DNA of 64,000 nt, from contig NC_135384.1 in NCBI RefSeq assembly GCF_049243985.1, forward strand, positions 15,558,501-15,622,500, in the 5' to 3' direction. The translations under genes were made by a program, and so were the position numbers. The notes below the pieces were generated by a model. That model had not been told where the DNA came from. It made no database searches and saw only the letters and a program-made list of their open reading frames with translations. Positions within the stretch are counted from its first letter, which is position 1. Every line of letters begins with the position of its first letter. Shown here piece by piece: positions 22,905 to 36,800 of this stretch. This stretch comes from Paroedura picta (Eukaryota; Chordata; Lepidosauria; Squamata; Gekkonidae).

Positions 22905-23130
22905 GCCTCTTGTGGCGCAGAGTGGTAAGGCAGCTGTCTGAAAGCTTTGCCCATGAGGCTGGGAGTTCAATCCCAGCAGCCAGGTCAAGGTTGACTCAGC
23001 CTTCCATTCTTCCGAGGTCGGTAAAATGAGTACCCAGCTTGCTGGGGGGTAAATGGTAATGACTGGGGAAAGCACTGGCAAACCACCCCGTATTGAGTCT
23101 GCCATGAAAACGCTAGAGGGCGTCACCCCA
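22905..23130 (+). repeat. Sauria SINE
   Basis: CTTGTGGCGCAGAGTGGTAA (box A), GAGTTCAATCCC (box B), GGTCGGTAAAATGAGTACCC and the BovB-type tail start CTAGAGGGCGTCACCCCAG. Its 3' end abuts Gypsy-type sequence. Confidence 0.92.
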
Positions 23131-24520
23131 GTGTATTTTTATGTAAACTATAGGAGGTTGGATAAGCTAACAGTGCCTGATACCTATGCAATGCCAAGGG
23201 TGGATGAGTTGGTAGACTAGTGAGGCTGCCCACTTTGTAACCACCCTTGACCATAAAAGGTACTGGGGTATGAAAAAGATGGTACAAAAGGGGTATTTGT
23301 CCTTTGTTTTGCTACTAATGGCAATTGTTATGTGTTATCCTCATGATGGTTTGACACTTCCCAATAGCAGTAACCATGAGCAAGGGGCAGGTGAAGGCAG
23401 GAGGACAACGAACTGCTCTCAAAACATTAGCAGAGGAGGTAACATTAAAAGGTGTGGTAACAATTACTGACATTACATCGACTTCTACTGTAACCATGGA
23501 ACTCTTGAGCAGGAAGCTCTTGGCCAGGGAACAACACTTTTCAACCATGATTAATGTTTTTCTGGTGTTTAGGCTTTAAGGTATCTAAGACCCTAAGTAT
23601 GGGGATAAAAGTTTACCCCATGCCCAGATCATTTTCCACAACACTAAGGACTGTAATAGCAAATTGATACAGTGGAGACTCCAGCTCCTGGATAGTGCAT
23701 ATCAAAGGTAAGGAGAATGTTATTGCTTACACACTCTCCAGGACCTAAGAGGTGAAGGTTTGCACACTGAAAGTTTAAATATGTTTTAATATCTTGAATG
23801 TAATTGTAGTGTACAAAACGTAATTGTATTTTAATACTGTGTAAATTAGAATGATAAAATATTATATAAGGTTTGATGCACTCCCATGTACACCCATTAT
23901 ATAGGATGGATTTGAAGAAACCATTCTTTCAACAGTGTTCTTGAACGGTGGGAGATGTGACAGACAGTACTTAGAAAAAGAGGCTCAAAGTGCTGAAACA
24001 ACAGCAGTAGCAAGTGAAGTGTTAAAAAATCCTCACTGGGCAAACAGAACCAGGGCTACAGGTTGCTCTTAGCCCTTTGGCCAGCCACAACTGGGTGGGA
24101 GTTAATATACTGGTTGTGGTTTGGAGGGAAGAGAGTCCAGTTTGAGTCTATGAGAGAGGTCTGGTTCTGGTTCTAATTGAACTTAGCTGGAAAACTCCTC
24201 TGAGGAACAACTTGAGTGAGAGAGCAGTTTTCTACTCAAAGCTTATCCATACAGAGTCTGGATAACTAGAGCAGTTAGTTGGCAGGGAGAATTTGGGGAG
24301 TCAGGTGTTTACTCCCAAATGAGGCCAAATAGGTGAACCCTTCTAAGGAACAGAAAGACCATCAGTGTTTTTTAAAATATGTGTGTGAGAGAAAGAGCAT
24401 CAGTTACCTCAGAAAGCAGTGAGATACTGGATTATACAGGAAGGAAGAAGTAGTGCTACAAGGTGATAGTATCTACTTTTTAGGAACCAGGGAGAGTTCA
24501 GGAGAACTCTATAGATAAAA
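23131..24520 (+). mobile_element. Ty3/Gypsy-type retroelement fossil with one LTR
   Basis: A short RT piece near 23140-23270 and an RNase H-end piece near 23610-23760, both Gypsy-like, then an LTR-like block from about 23954 (TGTGACAG start). Heavily broken and much deleted internally. LTR relatives at 5540 and 36410. Confidence 0.6.
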
Positions 24521-24789
24521 AGAACCGGCTTGCCAATATGCATAACATGTAGCTGTCCTTAGAATAACTGTTTTGTACTCAGCTGACAATATGAAAAACA
24601 TGTTTTAGAAACTACAAACTCAAACCACTTACAACAAAGTAGTTTATGGATGCTTTATTGAAAATAAGGATGCTGTGTATGTTGAAAAGCAGGACAGATG
24701 AGACTGATTAAATTAGCTACTTTTGTTATTTTCCTTAGCACAAGCAATTAGAAACAGTTCAAGCTATTGGTCACACAAAAAACATTGAT

Positions 24790-24945
24790 TCATCTCAGCC
24801 ACTTTTTGGAGATCCGGGGTCTTTGGTGGAGGTCGACCGTGCCATCTGCTACCAGATCCTTTGAAATAACCGTGCCAGGGATGGAATTTGGGCCTTCTGC
24901 ATACAAAGCTAATGTTCTAACACTGTGCCATTGCCTGCTGGGGAA
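24790..24945 (-). repeat. tRNA-derived SINE fragment
   Basis: GGCCTTCTGCATACAAAGCTAATGTTC-type end (antisense box region), as at 9585 and 51640. Confidence 0.5.
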
Positions 24946-25329
24946 CTTCCTTGCTAACAATAATGTCAATGAGATTTATCTAACTCTGTCCCTTGCCATT
25001 TATACAGATCAACATACTTTTGTGCATTCCATTGGTGGATGATACAAAGTGAATGATACAATAACACTCCAGCTTTCCTTGGCATCTTTTGATGTAGGTT
25101 TCAGTTCCAATCTTATCCTCCAAACGGTTGAAAGTTTTCATGCTCACACTTGTTCTGATGCATTTTCGTCACAGTTTAACAGCCCAAGCCAAAATGTGTC
25201 ATTTTACTCCTTCATTCTCTGTCTTTGTAAAACTTTTAATTATAGAGCAAAGAGGATTTGGAGGCATGCTTGAGATGAGGCAGCTATCCCACTGTCATTT
25301 CAGCTCTCTTAACACTGAGGGGGGAAATG

Positions 25330-26090
25330 TTATTTATTTATATTTATTTATATTCAAATGTATACCCCGCAACATCATCCAAAAGTCCAAAAACGGATCA
25401 CAGCAATTCAGAATAAAATATCTAAAATTTAAAATATTTAAACCATAAGCCCCACCATCCCTCATACCCTGGCAGGACAGCATACAAAGGAAACTAGATA
25501 TCAAACGCCTGGGTAAAAAAAGTATGCTTTCACCATGCACCAAAGACATATAATGTAGGAGCCTGGTGATTCACCAAAGGGAGGATGTGATTCACCAAAG
25601 GGAGGATGTGCTAAAGGTCACCACAGAAAAGGCCCTCTTGTATGTCACTGCACCTTGGTCTGAGAGGGGTGAGGGCTTTCCTTGAGAACTAAGTATTCAG
25701 GCAGGTCTGGGAAAAGGCTCTTTCTAATAACCAGGGCCCAAGACATATTAACATCAACACCTTGAATTGGGCTTGGTAGCAAATAGAGCCAATGTAGATC
25801 TTTCAAGATCTGCCAGACTCCTGTCAGCAGGTAAGTTGCTGCATTCTGCACCATTTCCAGCTTCTGGACCATCTTCAAGGGTACTCCATATAGAGTATAT
25901 TGCAGTAGTCCAGTCTAGAGGATATCAGGGTATGGATCACTCTGGCCAAGTTACCCTTATTCAGGAATGGCCAAAGCTGGGGAACCAGTCAGAGATGGTG
26001 GTAGGTGCTGCTAGCTACTTCTACCATATGAATCACAAATGACAGCGAGGAATCCAGGAGAATACCCAGCTCCCACATCTATTCTTTGAA
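25330..26090 (-). repeat. L2/CR1-clade LINE fragment
   Basis: Antisense; frame pieces KLEMVQNAATYLLTG and DLHWLYLLPSPIQ correspond to LQLVQNAAARVLTG and QLHWLP of the clade. Confidence 0.7.
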
Positions 26091-26320
26091 TACCAAAAAT
26101 CCTGTCTTGGAGATTGCAGGAGGAATTGTGTGGGCATGGGTTTGTGTTTTCAGATGAGTCCAGACTATCCTCCCAATCTAGTGGTATTGAGCTAGAGAGT
26201 CTGGTGATGCTGGGAATGAAGTGCCTGGACTGCCCTGTTTGCACCACAATTAGAAGAATTGAAAACAAATGAGTTACAATACATTTTAAAAAAATTATAA
26301 AGGAAAAACAATTGGCTTAC

Positions 26321-26369
26321 ATCAGTTCCTCTTACATCAGCATTCTCCAAGTCTTGCTCATATTCTTCA
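26321..26369 (-). CDS. Copy B exon e15: [16 protein letters not shown]
   Basis: 49 nt, 3.9 kb downstream of e14. Frame fits exactly (AG|T completes Ser). [14 protein letters not shown] parallels SEMA6A FEQDIERGNTDGLGD and SEMA6D YEQDTEYGNTAHLGD, which directly follow PSI. Acceptor ATGCTTAG, donor GAT|GTAAGC. Last exon I can place. Confidence 0.75.
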
Positions 26370-29300
26370 CTAAGCATAAGAAACAACTGTATGAATTTGG
26401 GCATTCACATCTTACACAGTGCAACTAAATCTGAATCATGGAATTAAAGAGAGATGCAGACAGAAGCTAGTTCATTTGCTAATATATGTTATTTGTGATG
26501 TTAATCCCCAATCCCACCCTGTGCTTTAAGGGGGAGTTCACCAGCAGACCTCCCTTATATTAGTATTTCTGGTACACCTTAGTCAAGCATGGCTAGGTCA
26601 GGAAGCTTGACCAGACAAGTTTGATAGCCAGAAATAGAACATGCGAGAAGCCATATCTCTTCAAAAGGATTTTGGCTATTACGGAGTAACATAATTGATT
26701 GCACAAAGGGTTCTGATCATTGACCTATCACTCACCCTATAACAACTCTAAAAAGGAATATTCAGGCTCTGGCAGTTCGCAAATCCTCTCTGATATTCCT
26801 CAGCACTGTTTCAATACTTATGGTTATTATTTTCCTAATTTATTTCTTGATTAAGTTATCTCCCTAAGTTGTTTTCCTATCTGTGATCACTAGATCATGA
26901 AGCTCAGTTCAGCTTAGTGGCTCCACCACACCCACAAAGCTATTCAAGTGAGAAGGCAAATGGTGCAACTCCCTGAGAAAACCCCTCATTGCATTACAAC
27001 ACTGTAGAGGTTAACCTTAATCACGGTTTCTTTGTCACAATGGTAATAAATTCAAGCACATTGTTTTAGGGGCTAACTGCCCAAACCTGACCCTTAGGAC
27101 ACATTTTTGGCTATTTAAAAGCAACATGGGACCAGGTCTTGTGCATGCAGTTCCTGGATCCACAACACACACCCAGCATTGTATGCTAGTTCATCTTGCT
27201 GATTATCTTTAATTAGGCTTTTCCATATTGTGGAAGATAGCTATCAAACTTTTGCTGGCCCAAAATATTGATCGTCTTTTGTATCATCTCAACCCCTCAC
27301 TTTCTTTTTGTATGATGCTTAGTTTATATAATGTGAAAGTTTGTTACAGATCATTGTTTTATTTTTAATAAAATTCTTTTTAGACATTTTCAAAGTTTGC
27401 CTCTACCTGAGATAATTGGTTATATACATAGGTGGAGTATCTCACTTGTTACCCATTTCCCTCAACAGCCTCTCCTAGAATCATTACTTTCCCCACTTTA
27501 TATTCTGGAGACAAATCTATTTAGGTGACAATGGTACTTCTCAGAGAGTCACAAAAGGACTGGACCGATTGTCTTCTGGAATCTGGAACCATACCACAGG
27601 AGACAGGAGTCAAGTAAAACGGAAGAAAAGGAGAAACAAAATTCCTTTCCTTTTCTGTCAGAAGTCTGAATGAAGACTTAGAGCATCATTTTGAGTTGAG
27701 GCACACCAGATTTGCATAGGAACCTTTACATAGTTTTTTTTTCTAGCTGCCTCTAACAGTGCTCCTGAAATTGCAGTTAACTGGTTCAGAATATGCATTT
27801 GAATGTACAATAAATGCTCAGAGCATCAACAAGTTCTTTCTACAGATTTGTCTACCCAACTTTCCAACACAATGATGTAAGCTGATTACCTTTTAAAGGT
27901 CCATGATAGAATTTTGGGGAACAGATCAGGTCTAAATTGGCAAACCAGGGATACTGTCATGCCCCCATCACCAAAGGCTGCATCTGCGCCTACGCCAGAA
28001 CCTTTGCTTCCAGACCCCTCAGAGCACGAAGATGAAGAGGAGTTGAGGCAAAGCAGCAGGATGCTGCTGAATGAGAAAAACCCTGATAGGGACACCCAGC
28101 CAGGTAGACACCATGCTCTCTGCACCAACATCACCTCAGCCAGAAGCAACACCCCTTCTCAGTCCGGACTCATCACTAGAGCACAGGAGAGAGTGCAGAA
28201 GGACTGATTTAATAGCACACCGAAGTGCCAAGCTCAGAGCAAGGTATGGGGCCCAGCTGGGGCTGATTTAATGGACAGCAACTGAGCTGGTGCAACCACT
28301 TAACCACCAGGTGCAACCACTTAACTCTTTAGCCCAGGCTGCACTTAAGCAAAGCAGGGATGGCTTTCAGCATGAGTGCAACTTGTATACAAGTCCATGC
28401 GTTGCCTTGATCCAGTTCCTGACCTGCCTGTGCTTCAGTGAAGCTCTGCCCAACAGCTTCCCTGCTTTGTGAACTTGGATATGGATTCTTGGACTAAGAT
28501 TAGATATTGTGGACTTGATTTGACTTTCACTCAGCTCCTCCAGCTGTGACCTTGGCTTTTTTATTGACTTCCCCTTTAGTTCTCCCTTGGAATTTGTCTG
28601 CCACAGCTCCTGATAAGTCCCGGACTGGACTCTTAACTCTGCTTTCTGGACTGACCCTGCATGTGCCCAGCTAGGGCAGCACAGATACTTTGTTCCTCTT
28701 TATCTCCAATATTCATGGGTTGATAGCCACTTGTTATTTGGCCTTGAGAATGGGCAAACAGTAGCTATTATCAGGTGAGGCTGGGCCGCAAGGATGATCT
28801 GGCCCCCCTTACAGCAGCAGTAGTGAAGACCAACTAGCACTATATGTCTCCCTCCCCCTCTAGGATGGGTTACTGAGGAGCGGTATAGATAGGTTTGAGG
28901 GTTTTTTTTTGCTGAATCTGGTTTTTAAGTCTTTATGTTCTCAGCATTACAATGTGTGCATACTAGAAAAAACTGAGCAGGAATTCTGGTCAAATTTGGA
29001 GCCAGTATTGGCTTGGCCAAATATTTATATACCACCCTCCCCTTGCAACTCATGGTGGTTTACATAGAACATGAAGATAAGTACATTATAATTCAGAATA
29101 TCAAATGAACAACAGTAGTAACAGTGGTTTGCATAAGAATTCATAACTGACATAACATAACTAATGTAGCAATTAACTGTGACCCCAAAGGCTGATCAGT
29201 TCAGGGTTCAATTCAGGGCAGGGGAGAGGTCCTGGAGGGCCCTGTATATGGTGTTGATTCAGTCGACCTCAACCAAATACCTGGGGAAGAGCTCCATTTT

Positions 29301-30650
29301 GCAGGCCCTGTGGAACTGAGATAGCTCTGGTGGGGCTCTGATCTCATCTGGGAGTCCATTCCACCAGGTGGGGGCCAGGACAGAGAAAGCTCTGGCCTTG
29401 CTTGAGGTCAAGCATGCTTCCTTGGGGCCAAGGATCACTAGCCAGTTGGAAGTGGCAGAGCGTAAAGCTCTTTGGGGGTGTGGAAAAGTGAAACAGTCCC
29501 ACAGGCACACTGGGCCCAGACCGTGTATGGCCTTAAAAGTGATTACCAAGACTTTATGTCTGTTCTGGGATTTGTCTGGTAGCCAGTGCAGTTGTTGGTG
29601 AGTGGGTGGGATGTGGCACCTCCATAGTGTTCCTGTGAGGACCCTAGCCAATGCATTCTGGACCAGTTGTGGTTTCCAGATCAAGGTTGAGGGTAGACCT
29701 GCACATAGCAAGTTACAGAAATCGAGTCTAGAGGTGACCATCACATGGATCACTGTGGTTAGATGTTCAGGGGGCAGCTAGTAGTTTGGCCTGGTCCAGA
29801 TGATATATCACTAGCCACACTACTCTTGTGATCTGTGCCTCCATAGAGAGGGAGACATTTATGGATAGCAATGGTAGATAAGGAAAGGCATGAGCCAGTT
29901 CACAAACATATGTTGTTTGTGGTTTGTAAACTGAAGGGCTGCTATGAACTTCCATTAATTTTTAGGCAGTTTGTAGCAATTTATGAAGAACAGATAGCAG
30001 GGGTCATGAACTGTTTCAGTTGCAATCCAGCTTCCAAGCTTGTATTGATTTGTGGTTTGGCCATGAATCACAACCTGAAATAAACTGCAAAAATGCAGTT
30101 CTTGCCCTTTCCCAATGGTAGACTGGTTGCTATGCAACAGCTTTTACTCAAAAATCACCCTGGAACTAACCAGATGAGTAACTCTACATAGGACTTCTTG
30201 GTATCGCCCAGTGCCAGTGATGACTTACCTGTCTCCAGGTACGAAATGCTTACATTCTCCAGTTTCTGTCATCCATACACAATACGGATCTCTAGAAGCT
30301 ATGCAGGAACTTATTGGAGAAGACATACAGTGGTCATTCCGGAATTCTTTGCATGTAGCATCAAAAATTAAGTGATGATTTTGAGAGAGTGAATAAAGAA
30401 TGCCTACTTTTTGCACTGGCCATGAAGCACACAGCTCCCCAAGGGAATCCTAATGACACAGTTTGGGAATGCTACATAAAGATTACCAGACAGCTTGTCC
30501 AACTCCATGCTTCTAATGGCTCGATATGCCTTTCCCTCAAAGTCGCACCTGATATTCAGGGAAGGAAGATAGTTGTATAAATGATAGAAAAATTAATTAG
30601 GACAGAAATATTTCAATATATGTATATATGTGTGTCTATATATATATATG

Positions 30651-30691
<41 letters not shown>

Positions 30692-30762
30692 ATATGTATA
30701 TGTATGTGTGTGTGTGTGTGTGTATATATACATATGTATGTGTGTGTATATATACATATGTA

Positions 30763-30826
<64 letters not shown>

Positions 30827-33800
30827 CATATATTGAAATATTTCTGTCCTAATTAATTAATGCACCATGTCATTTATTATATGCTGCTTTATGCCATTTA
30901 TATCCAAAAAGTGGGATGACTATTAATACCAATATTAAGTGCATTGCTTCAATTGGGAGACACACAGTTGTTGTTGTTGTGTTGTTTTTGCTGTGCACCA
31001 TTATATAGATGACTTCTGCTATGGAGCAAACTTCCACTGGCACTTTCAGTAAACATGTGCAAAAGATTGATCATATGTAAAAGAAAGTTTTAACTTGTCC
31101 TTAGGCTCCAAGCCCAACTTTCCAACTTTCATATAAACCTTATGGGAATAGGGCAGAATAAAATCCAATAATCAAATAAACAGATGGCAAAAAAGTACAT
31201 GTTTCATAGCCAATTTACAGTAACACCAAAGGATTTTGAACCAAGAGACAATCAGAGGCAGATTGTTGTCATAGCAACAGTGGTCTTGATGGTTTCACGT
31301 CCAAGTAATAGCTAAGGTCAACCCTGCTTAGCTTCTGAGATTTAACAAGATCGGGCTATTTGGGGTCAAGTAGGGTCACAGCATGTCAAACCAGAGTGGT
31401 TGCAAAATTTGATAATGTTCCTGCCTATAATTCATTTATTACTTATCATTTATTACATTGTCAGCTTATCATATAAACCTATGGGTAGGATTCCACCATA
31501 TTTTTCTGTTAGTAACAAAGGGGGCGGATGGTTCCCCTTCAACTACTCATAGGACCATGAGATCTTTGTAAACAAAAACCATGGTAGGAGGGTGTAGTAA
31601 GAATCAGAAAGACTGAGTAAAAGTTGACTGGGTTCAACCCAATTTCCTTGAGCATGGCAAAGAAATTATATAACTAAACAAATAAATATAAGTCAATGCC
31701 ATTCTGACTAATGAGAATCACCCTTAACCATCCATAAAGGCTATTCTGGTGACTGCAGAACTTTCACAATGTTAGATGGGGACTGTAGTTAGGAAGAGAA
31801 CTGGAGAAGATTGAGTTAGCTGGTGGGAATTTGGAGTACTCATGTCTTTCACGACAGATTTTAAATCCTTAAAAACATCACAAAAAATTAAAAGCTGATA
31901 ATTTTATTAAGTGCATCTGAGAATTCAGATTTTACAGTTTCCTTGGGTCATAAAAATACAGAAGCAGAATGAATGATACATACTTGCCATGCTTATAAAT
32001 GCCAATCTCCTCAATGAAAAGGCTTTTACTGAGAAGAGGACCATTTCCCGATCTGTCCCAGACCTTTAAAACTCTGCCCTCCTGTGTTCCTAGGAAAGCC
32101 ACAGTCTGGTCCCCTTTTGGCCCAGCAGAAGTATCTATAACAATGTTGAGAATTTGATACCTGCAATGATGATATTACCTATTTAATTATTGCATTAGGC
32201 CACCATTCTATTTTTTAAAAATTGAAATTTGTTTTGAAGCTCAGCAAGGTTGAAAATTAAGTAAATGGAACAAATGTTCCTTTTCAACAGCTAGAGTAGA
32301 ACTTAAATCCTAAGGTTGTCTTGAAATTATAGCATCATTAACAACACATCAAAGAAACCTGAAGCTGAGATAGTTACTTGTCAATTGTCGTCAGAAACCA
32401 TGGCTGTTTGAAAGTTGACGGCACTGCTCTATCCATGAGATGATGTCTTCTCATAAAGAGTAGAACTTTATCTGGAAATTCAGTGGAGGATGTGTACTGT
32501 TGAAATGGCTTGGAGCCAGCACAAGAACCTGGCCTAAGTAATGAAGTTATAGATTACTTTCAGGCACATATTCTAATAAACAATTTTTAATTTCCTATTA
32601 TGAGGCACAATAAAGTATGTAACAGCATGATACACAATACCCCCCCCATGTTTAGTTATGCATGGTGCTACCATATCATTGCCCATGTGTACTCCGTAGA
32701 AAAAGGATCCATGTTCATTTTCCATATAACATAGTATAACTTTCCACAATTGTCTATGAACTGTAATCTTTTTGCTTTAACCTTATACTTACAGCTTATC
32801 TACATTAATTTTGGGGTCTTGCAATGCAATTCTAATCAGAATTGCACCTTTTGAAGCCTATTGACTTGAATGGATTTGGATATAAATAAACTTCAGACTA
32901 CAAAGGATAACTTTTTTGTATTTGCATCGCATACTCAAATACTTTGGGCACCTCATGAGAAGGAAGGACTCCCTGGAGAAGAGACTAATGCTGGGAGCGA
33001 TCGAGGGCAAAAGAAGAAGGGGACGACAGAGAATGAGGTGGCTGGATGGAGTCACTGAAGCAGTCGGTGCGAGTTTAAATGGACTCTGGGGAATGGTAGA
33101 GGACAGGAAGGCCTGGAGGATCATTGTCCATGGGGTTGTGATGGGTCGGGACACGACTTCGCAGCTAACAACAACAACTACCACTATTCAGCACTCTGCA
33201 TTAATTTACAGATGTTACCTGGGATGGGGCACATTATTTTCATGAATTGAAGTCCATAATGTGTTATAGTCCTTCTGGTATTTGAAATTCCCTGCAAACA
33301 CTTTCTCAATGTCTTGCATATCAAAAGCACAGACAGCTGAACCAGGGATGCTACAATGAGAAATTTCCAGAAATGGTTACACTTGTTGAATATACATATC
33401 TATAGCTATAACTATATAAAAATTCAGAAACATGATGTAGTTGCGCAGAAGACTTCTTGTCACATTCCCTTTGTTTCTGTCTCTGAGCACTGACAGTCAA
33501 ATCCTGTTCCAATTTGTGTATTTTAGATGTGCCGTTTTCTGTCAGTTTGTCACTGTCTTGTGGCCAATTCTCTAGTAAAATAATTCACATGACTGTTGGA
33601 AGGATAAAATGTAAGACGAAGAATCATGTATGTTACCCAGAGCTCTTTAGAAGACAAGTATTTTAAATTTTAAAAATTAAAGGAACAGGACTTTCTTCCA
33701 AAAGGTAAAATCCAGAGCACGTTATTCTAATTAGGAAACCAGAGACGATTGTGAGATATACTTCTAAGATAACTGGATTTCCCAAATCACATCCCATTTT

Positions 33801-36800
33801 CTTGCTAGCACAATTAAGCGCAATTCATAAGTTTAGCAGAGTTTATATTCAATCGCACAGGCCTTGCAGTATCTCCATTTGAATTCTAGAAACTGGAGCA
33901 GATGTGATTTGCACGCTGATGCATCTTATTCAGCCTGGAAGTCCCATCGGAAAAATGCTGCTGTCCATCCCTTGAGGGATCTGAATATCATTGGGATTCC
34001 CTGTACTTCTCTGGATGAGAGAGCTGGCAGGAGCAAATGCAGGGCTGCCTGGCACAGAAATTGCAAATGTACTACACATAGTTCCTAAACATTTAGTATC
34101 CACCTGCAAATATAGTGCAGCAATCTCATTTCAAACCAAAAGTATCCAAAATTGAGCCCTTGGAGTTGGGTGGGGAGTACACAGGAAAAAATGGAACGAT
34201 AAAGAGGTTGAGTTGGATTCAACCAGTATTTTCCATTGACAAGAAAGAGAGGTGGTGTTATGTTTGACCACCAAAAAGGCTACCCTGGGTATCATGGGAC
34301 CTACATGGATGAAAACCATATGTAACAAGGAAGGAAATGGGGCCTGAATGTTTCTAGCTCTACATTTATTTTTTACCAAAGAGCCTGGATTCTCTTGAAT
34401 TATTTGAATTACAAAAAGATGTTGTAGCAGAGAAAACACCTAGTGGGAACAGCCACAAAAGAGAAGGGGAGAGACAAAGTTCCTAGATTACTTTTAATTA
34501 ATAAACAGACAAGTCCAAAGAAAGTCATCGTGTAAAATTTTGAGAATGCTGTTTACATTAAGAAACATATTTCCATCAGCCGTTGTTCACATAGCAGATG
34601 CACTGAAAATCTTTGATGACTGCTCATACATAGCTGTGAAAGTCAAGGGGGCAGTGAGAAGAAAAATGATTTAGCAGTCAATTAGCTCTCTTGGCTAGGT
34701 ACAGAAAGAAGTAAATATTTCCAGTTAGAATAAGACACACAACTCTTTTTGGGGGGGCAAGGCACTCAAGCCCTCCTTCCTTATTCCAACTGGATTTACA
34801 TCCTTAATCATAATAATTGGGTGCCATTAAGTCAAAATTGGCTTCTGACAGCCCCAAGACCATGCGGTTTTGAGGGCACAGAAACCCCATGCTTCCTTAG
34901 TACTACCACCAAGTACTACCACTGGCAGACCATACTTTGCTTCCCAGCTCTGACGAGAGACAGCTTGTCTAATCTATGAAGCTGATGCCTACTTCCATAC
35001 AAGTCACTTTTATTATAAAGCACCCCAAAGCTTTATTTTGTGGATTTACTCACTGCACTTTAAAGTTTGGCTTGCTACCTGCAAGCTTTGCCATTTGATA
35101 TTGATCATAAAATCATAGAATCATAGAATTGGAAGAACCTCCAGGGAGATCTTGTTCAATACCCTGCACAATGCAGGCATAATCAGAATATCTTTATTGG
35201 CATATGTCAAGTGAAAGCTTTAGCATTTAATAACAACTGGATTAAGTACAATGTATTAGATTTTTTAAATAGTGGTCACTTAGGAAAACACAAAAGCACC
35301 TTTTATTAGATTGCTTGACTATGAATAAAGGGTGTTCCTCTAGAAATTACCTGTTTTTTGGAGTAGCGAAGACCCCCACAACAATATCCCGACCATTGAT
35401 TTTGACAACATCTGTAACCGATCTCAGTGTATTAAAATGGAAAGGGATATCTCCCTCAACTGAACAAATCATTTGCGCCTTCAGGAAGGAAGTCCATTGT
35501 TTCTGAAGAACCTTTTTTCCTCCCATGTCATTCTTACAAACTCGAGCTACTCTAGGAATAATCACCTTAAGGGAAGGAGGGAGGGAGAATGAAACAATGA
35601 AAGCATCTATCTGTTTAACAAATAAAGCACCAAGCCCACTGGATTTTCTTCCCTTTACTTTCTGTCATCCCAATGAATGTGTTCTAAATACAGATAGGAT
35701 GGATACAGACAGCTTTTTCTCAGCCTCATCCAATTCTCCTACTTATTATTTTCTCCATCCCACTTTTGCCTCACATGGATGTTCCATGAGCCCCAGCATT
35801 AGCATTTTTGATCATCACAATAGATGACCTCATCTACTTAACACGATCAGAAAAGCAAGCTGAATCCAGCCTGATACTTTCTTCATTCAAAATTGGTTGG
35901 GGCTCTGTAGCTGCCATGGTTTCCAGTTAAATGGAAAGATCAATACCCTTAAAAGCAATGTATCAAGGCACCATAACGTCACATTTTGGTCAATTTTTGA
36001 CATGAGCAGTGATATCCTCTCCAAATGACCTTTCCACTGTTATGACATTCCTAACTTTGTGGCATCTGTATGGAAGTTTTGTCTATTACCTTGCCATTGT
36101 GCTTTAATTCCATCGATACTTCATCGAAGAACAAATATATATAGTTGCCATACTCTACTGCATGAATAAAGCGAGGCTCTGCAAAGAAAATAGTTTTAAT
36201 CGTGCATATACAAATACGAATATTGATTGATTTAGAAAATAAATTTGGACTTTTATGTAGATCTTTTCAAAGTGACTCACCACAATGGAAACAGCGACAA
36301 AACCAGTAAGAACTACTTTAAACAACTTATATTGATACTAAATGTTGAAAATATATGAATGATGGATACCAAATATAGATAATATGAAATATCAATAAAA
36401 GCATCTGTGATGGACAGCACTTTGATACACAGGTTCCAAGTGCTGAAGTAATAGTAACAGTGAGTGAATGGATGAGGATCTTCACTAAGCAGAGAGCCAG
36501 AGTGGCAGGCTGCTCTGAGCTCTCTAATTGGCCTGCAAGAGCTGTTAGGGAACTGATATTCTAACTCAGGGGTAGTCAAACTGCGGCCCTCCAGATGTCC
36601 ATGGACTACAATTCCCAGGAGCCCCCTGCCAGCATTTGCTGGCAGGGGGCTCCTGGGAATTGTAGTCCATGGACATCTGGAGGGCCGCAGTTTGACTACC
36701 CCTGTTCTAACTGCATGCAGAAGGGAGAGTCAGTCTGATTTAGGTCTATTCTGGTTCAGATTTGGATGCTGCTTTTATTGAGGTTTTTAACTAACCATCC

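Noticed and set aside
23270-23470. Plus-strand frame with a signal-peptide-like start
   Set aside because: It overlaps a Gypsy-type fossil, and no downstream domain, splice context or family supports a host gene.
27914-28207. Acidic/proline-rich frame that might be a host exon
   Set aside because: No acceptor/donor pairing with the semaphorin gene (opposite strand), and surrounding sequence looks repetitive.
30581-30856. Tyr/Ile/Cys/Val-repeat frames
   Set aside because: Translation of the TG/TA dinucleotide core of the palindrome.
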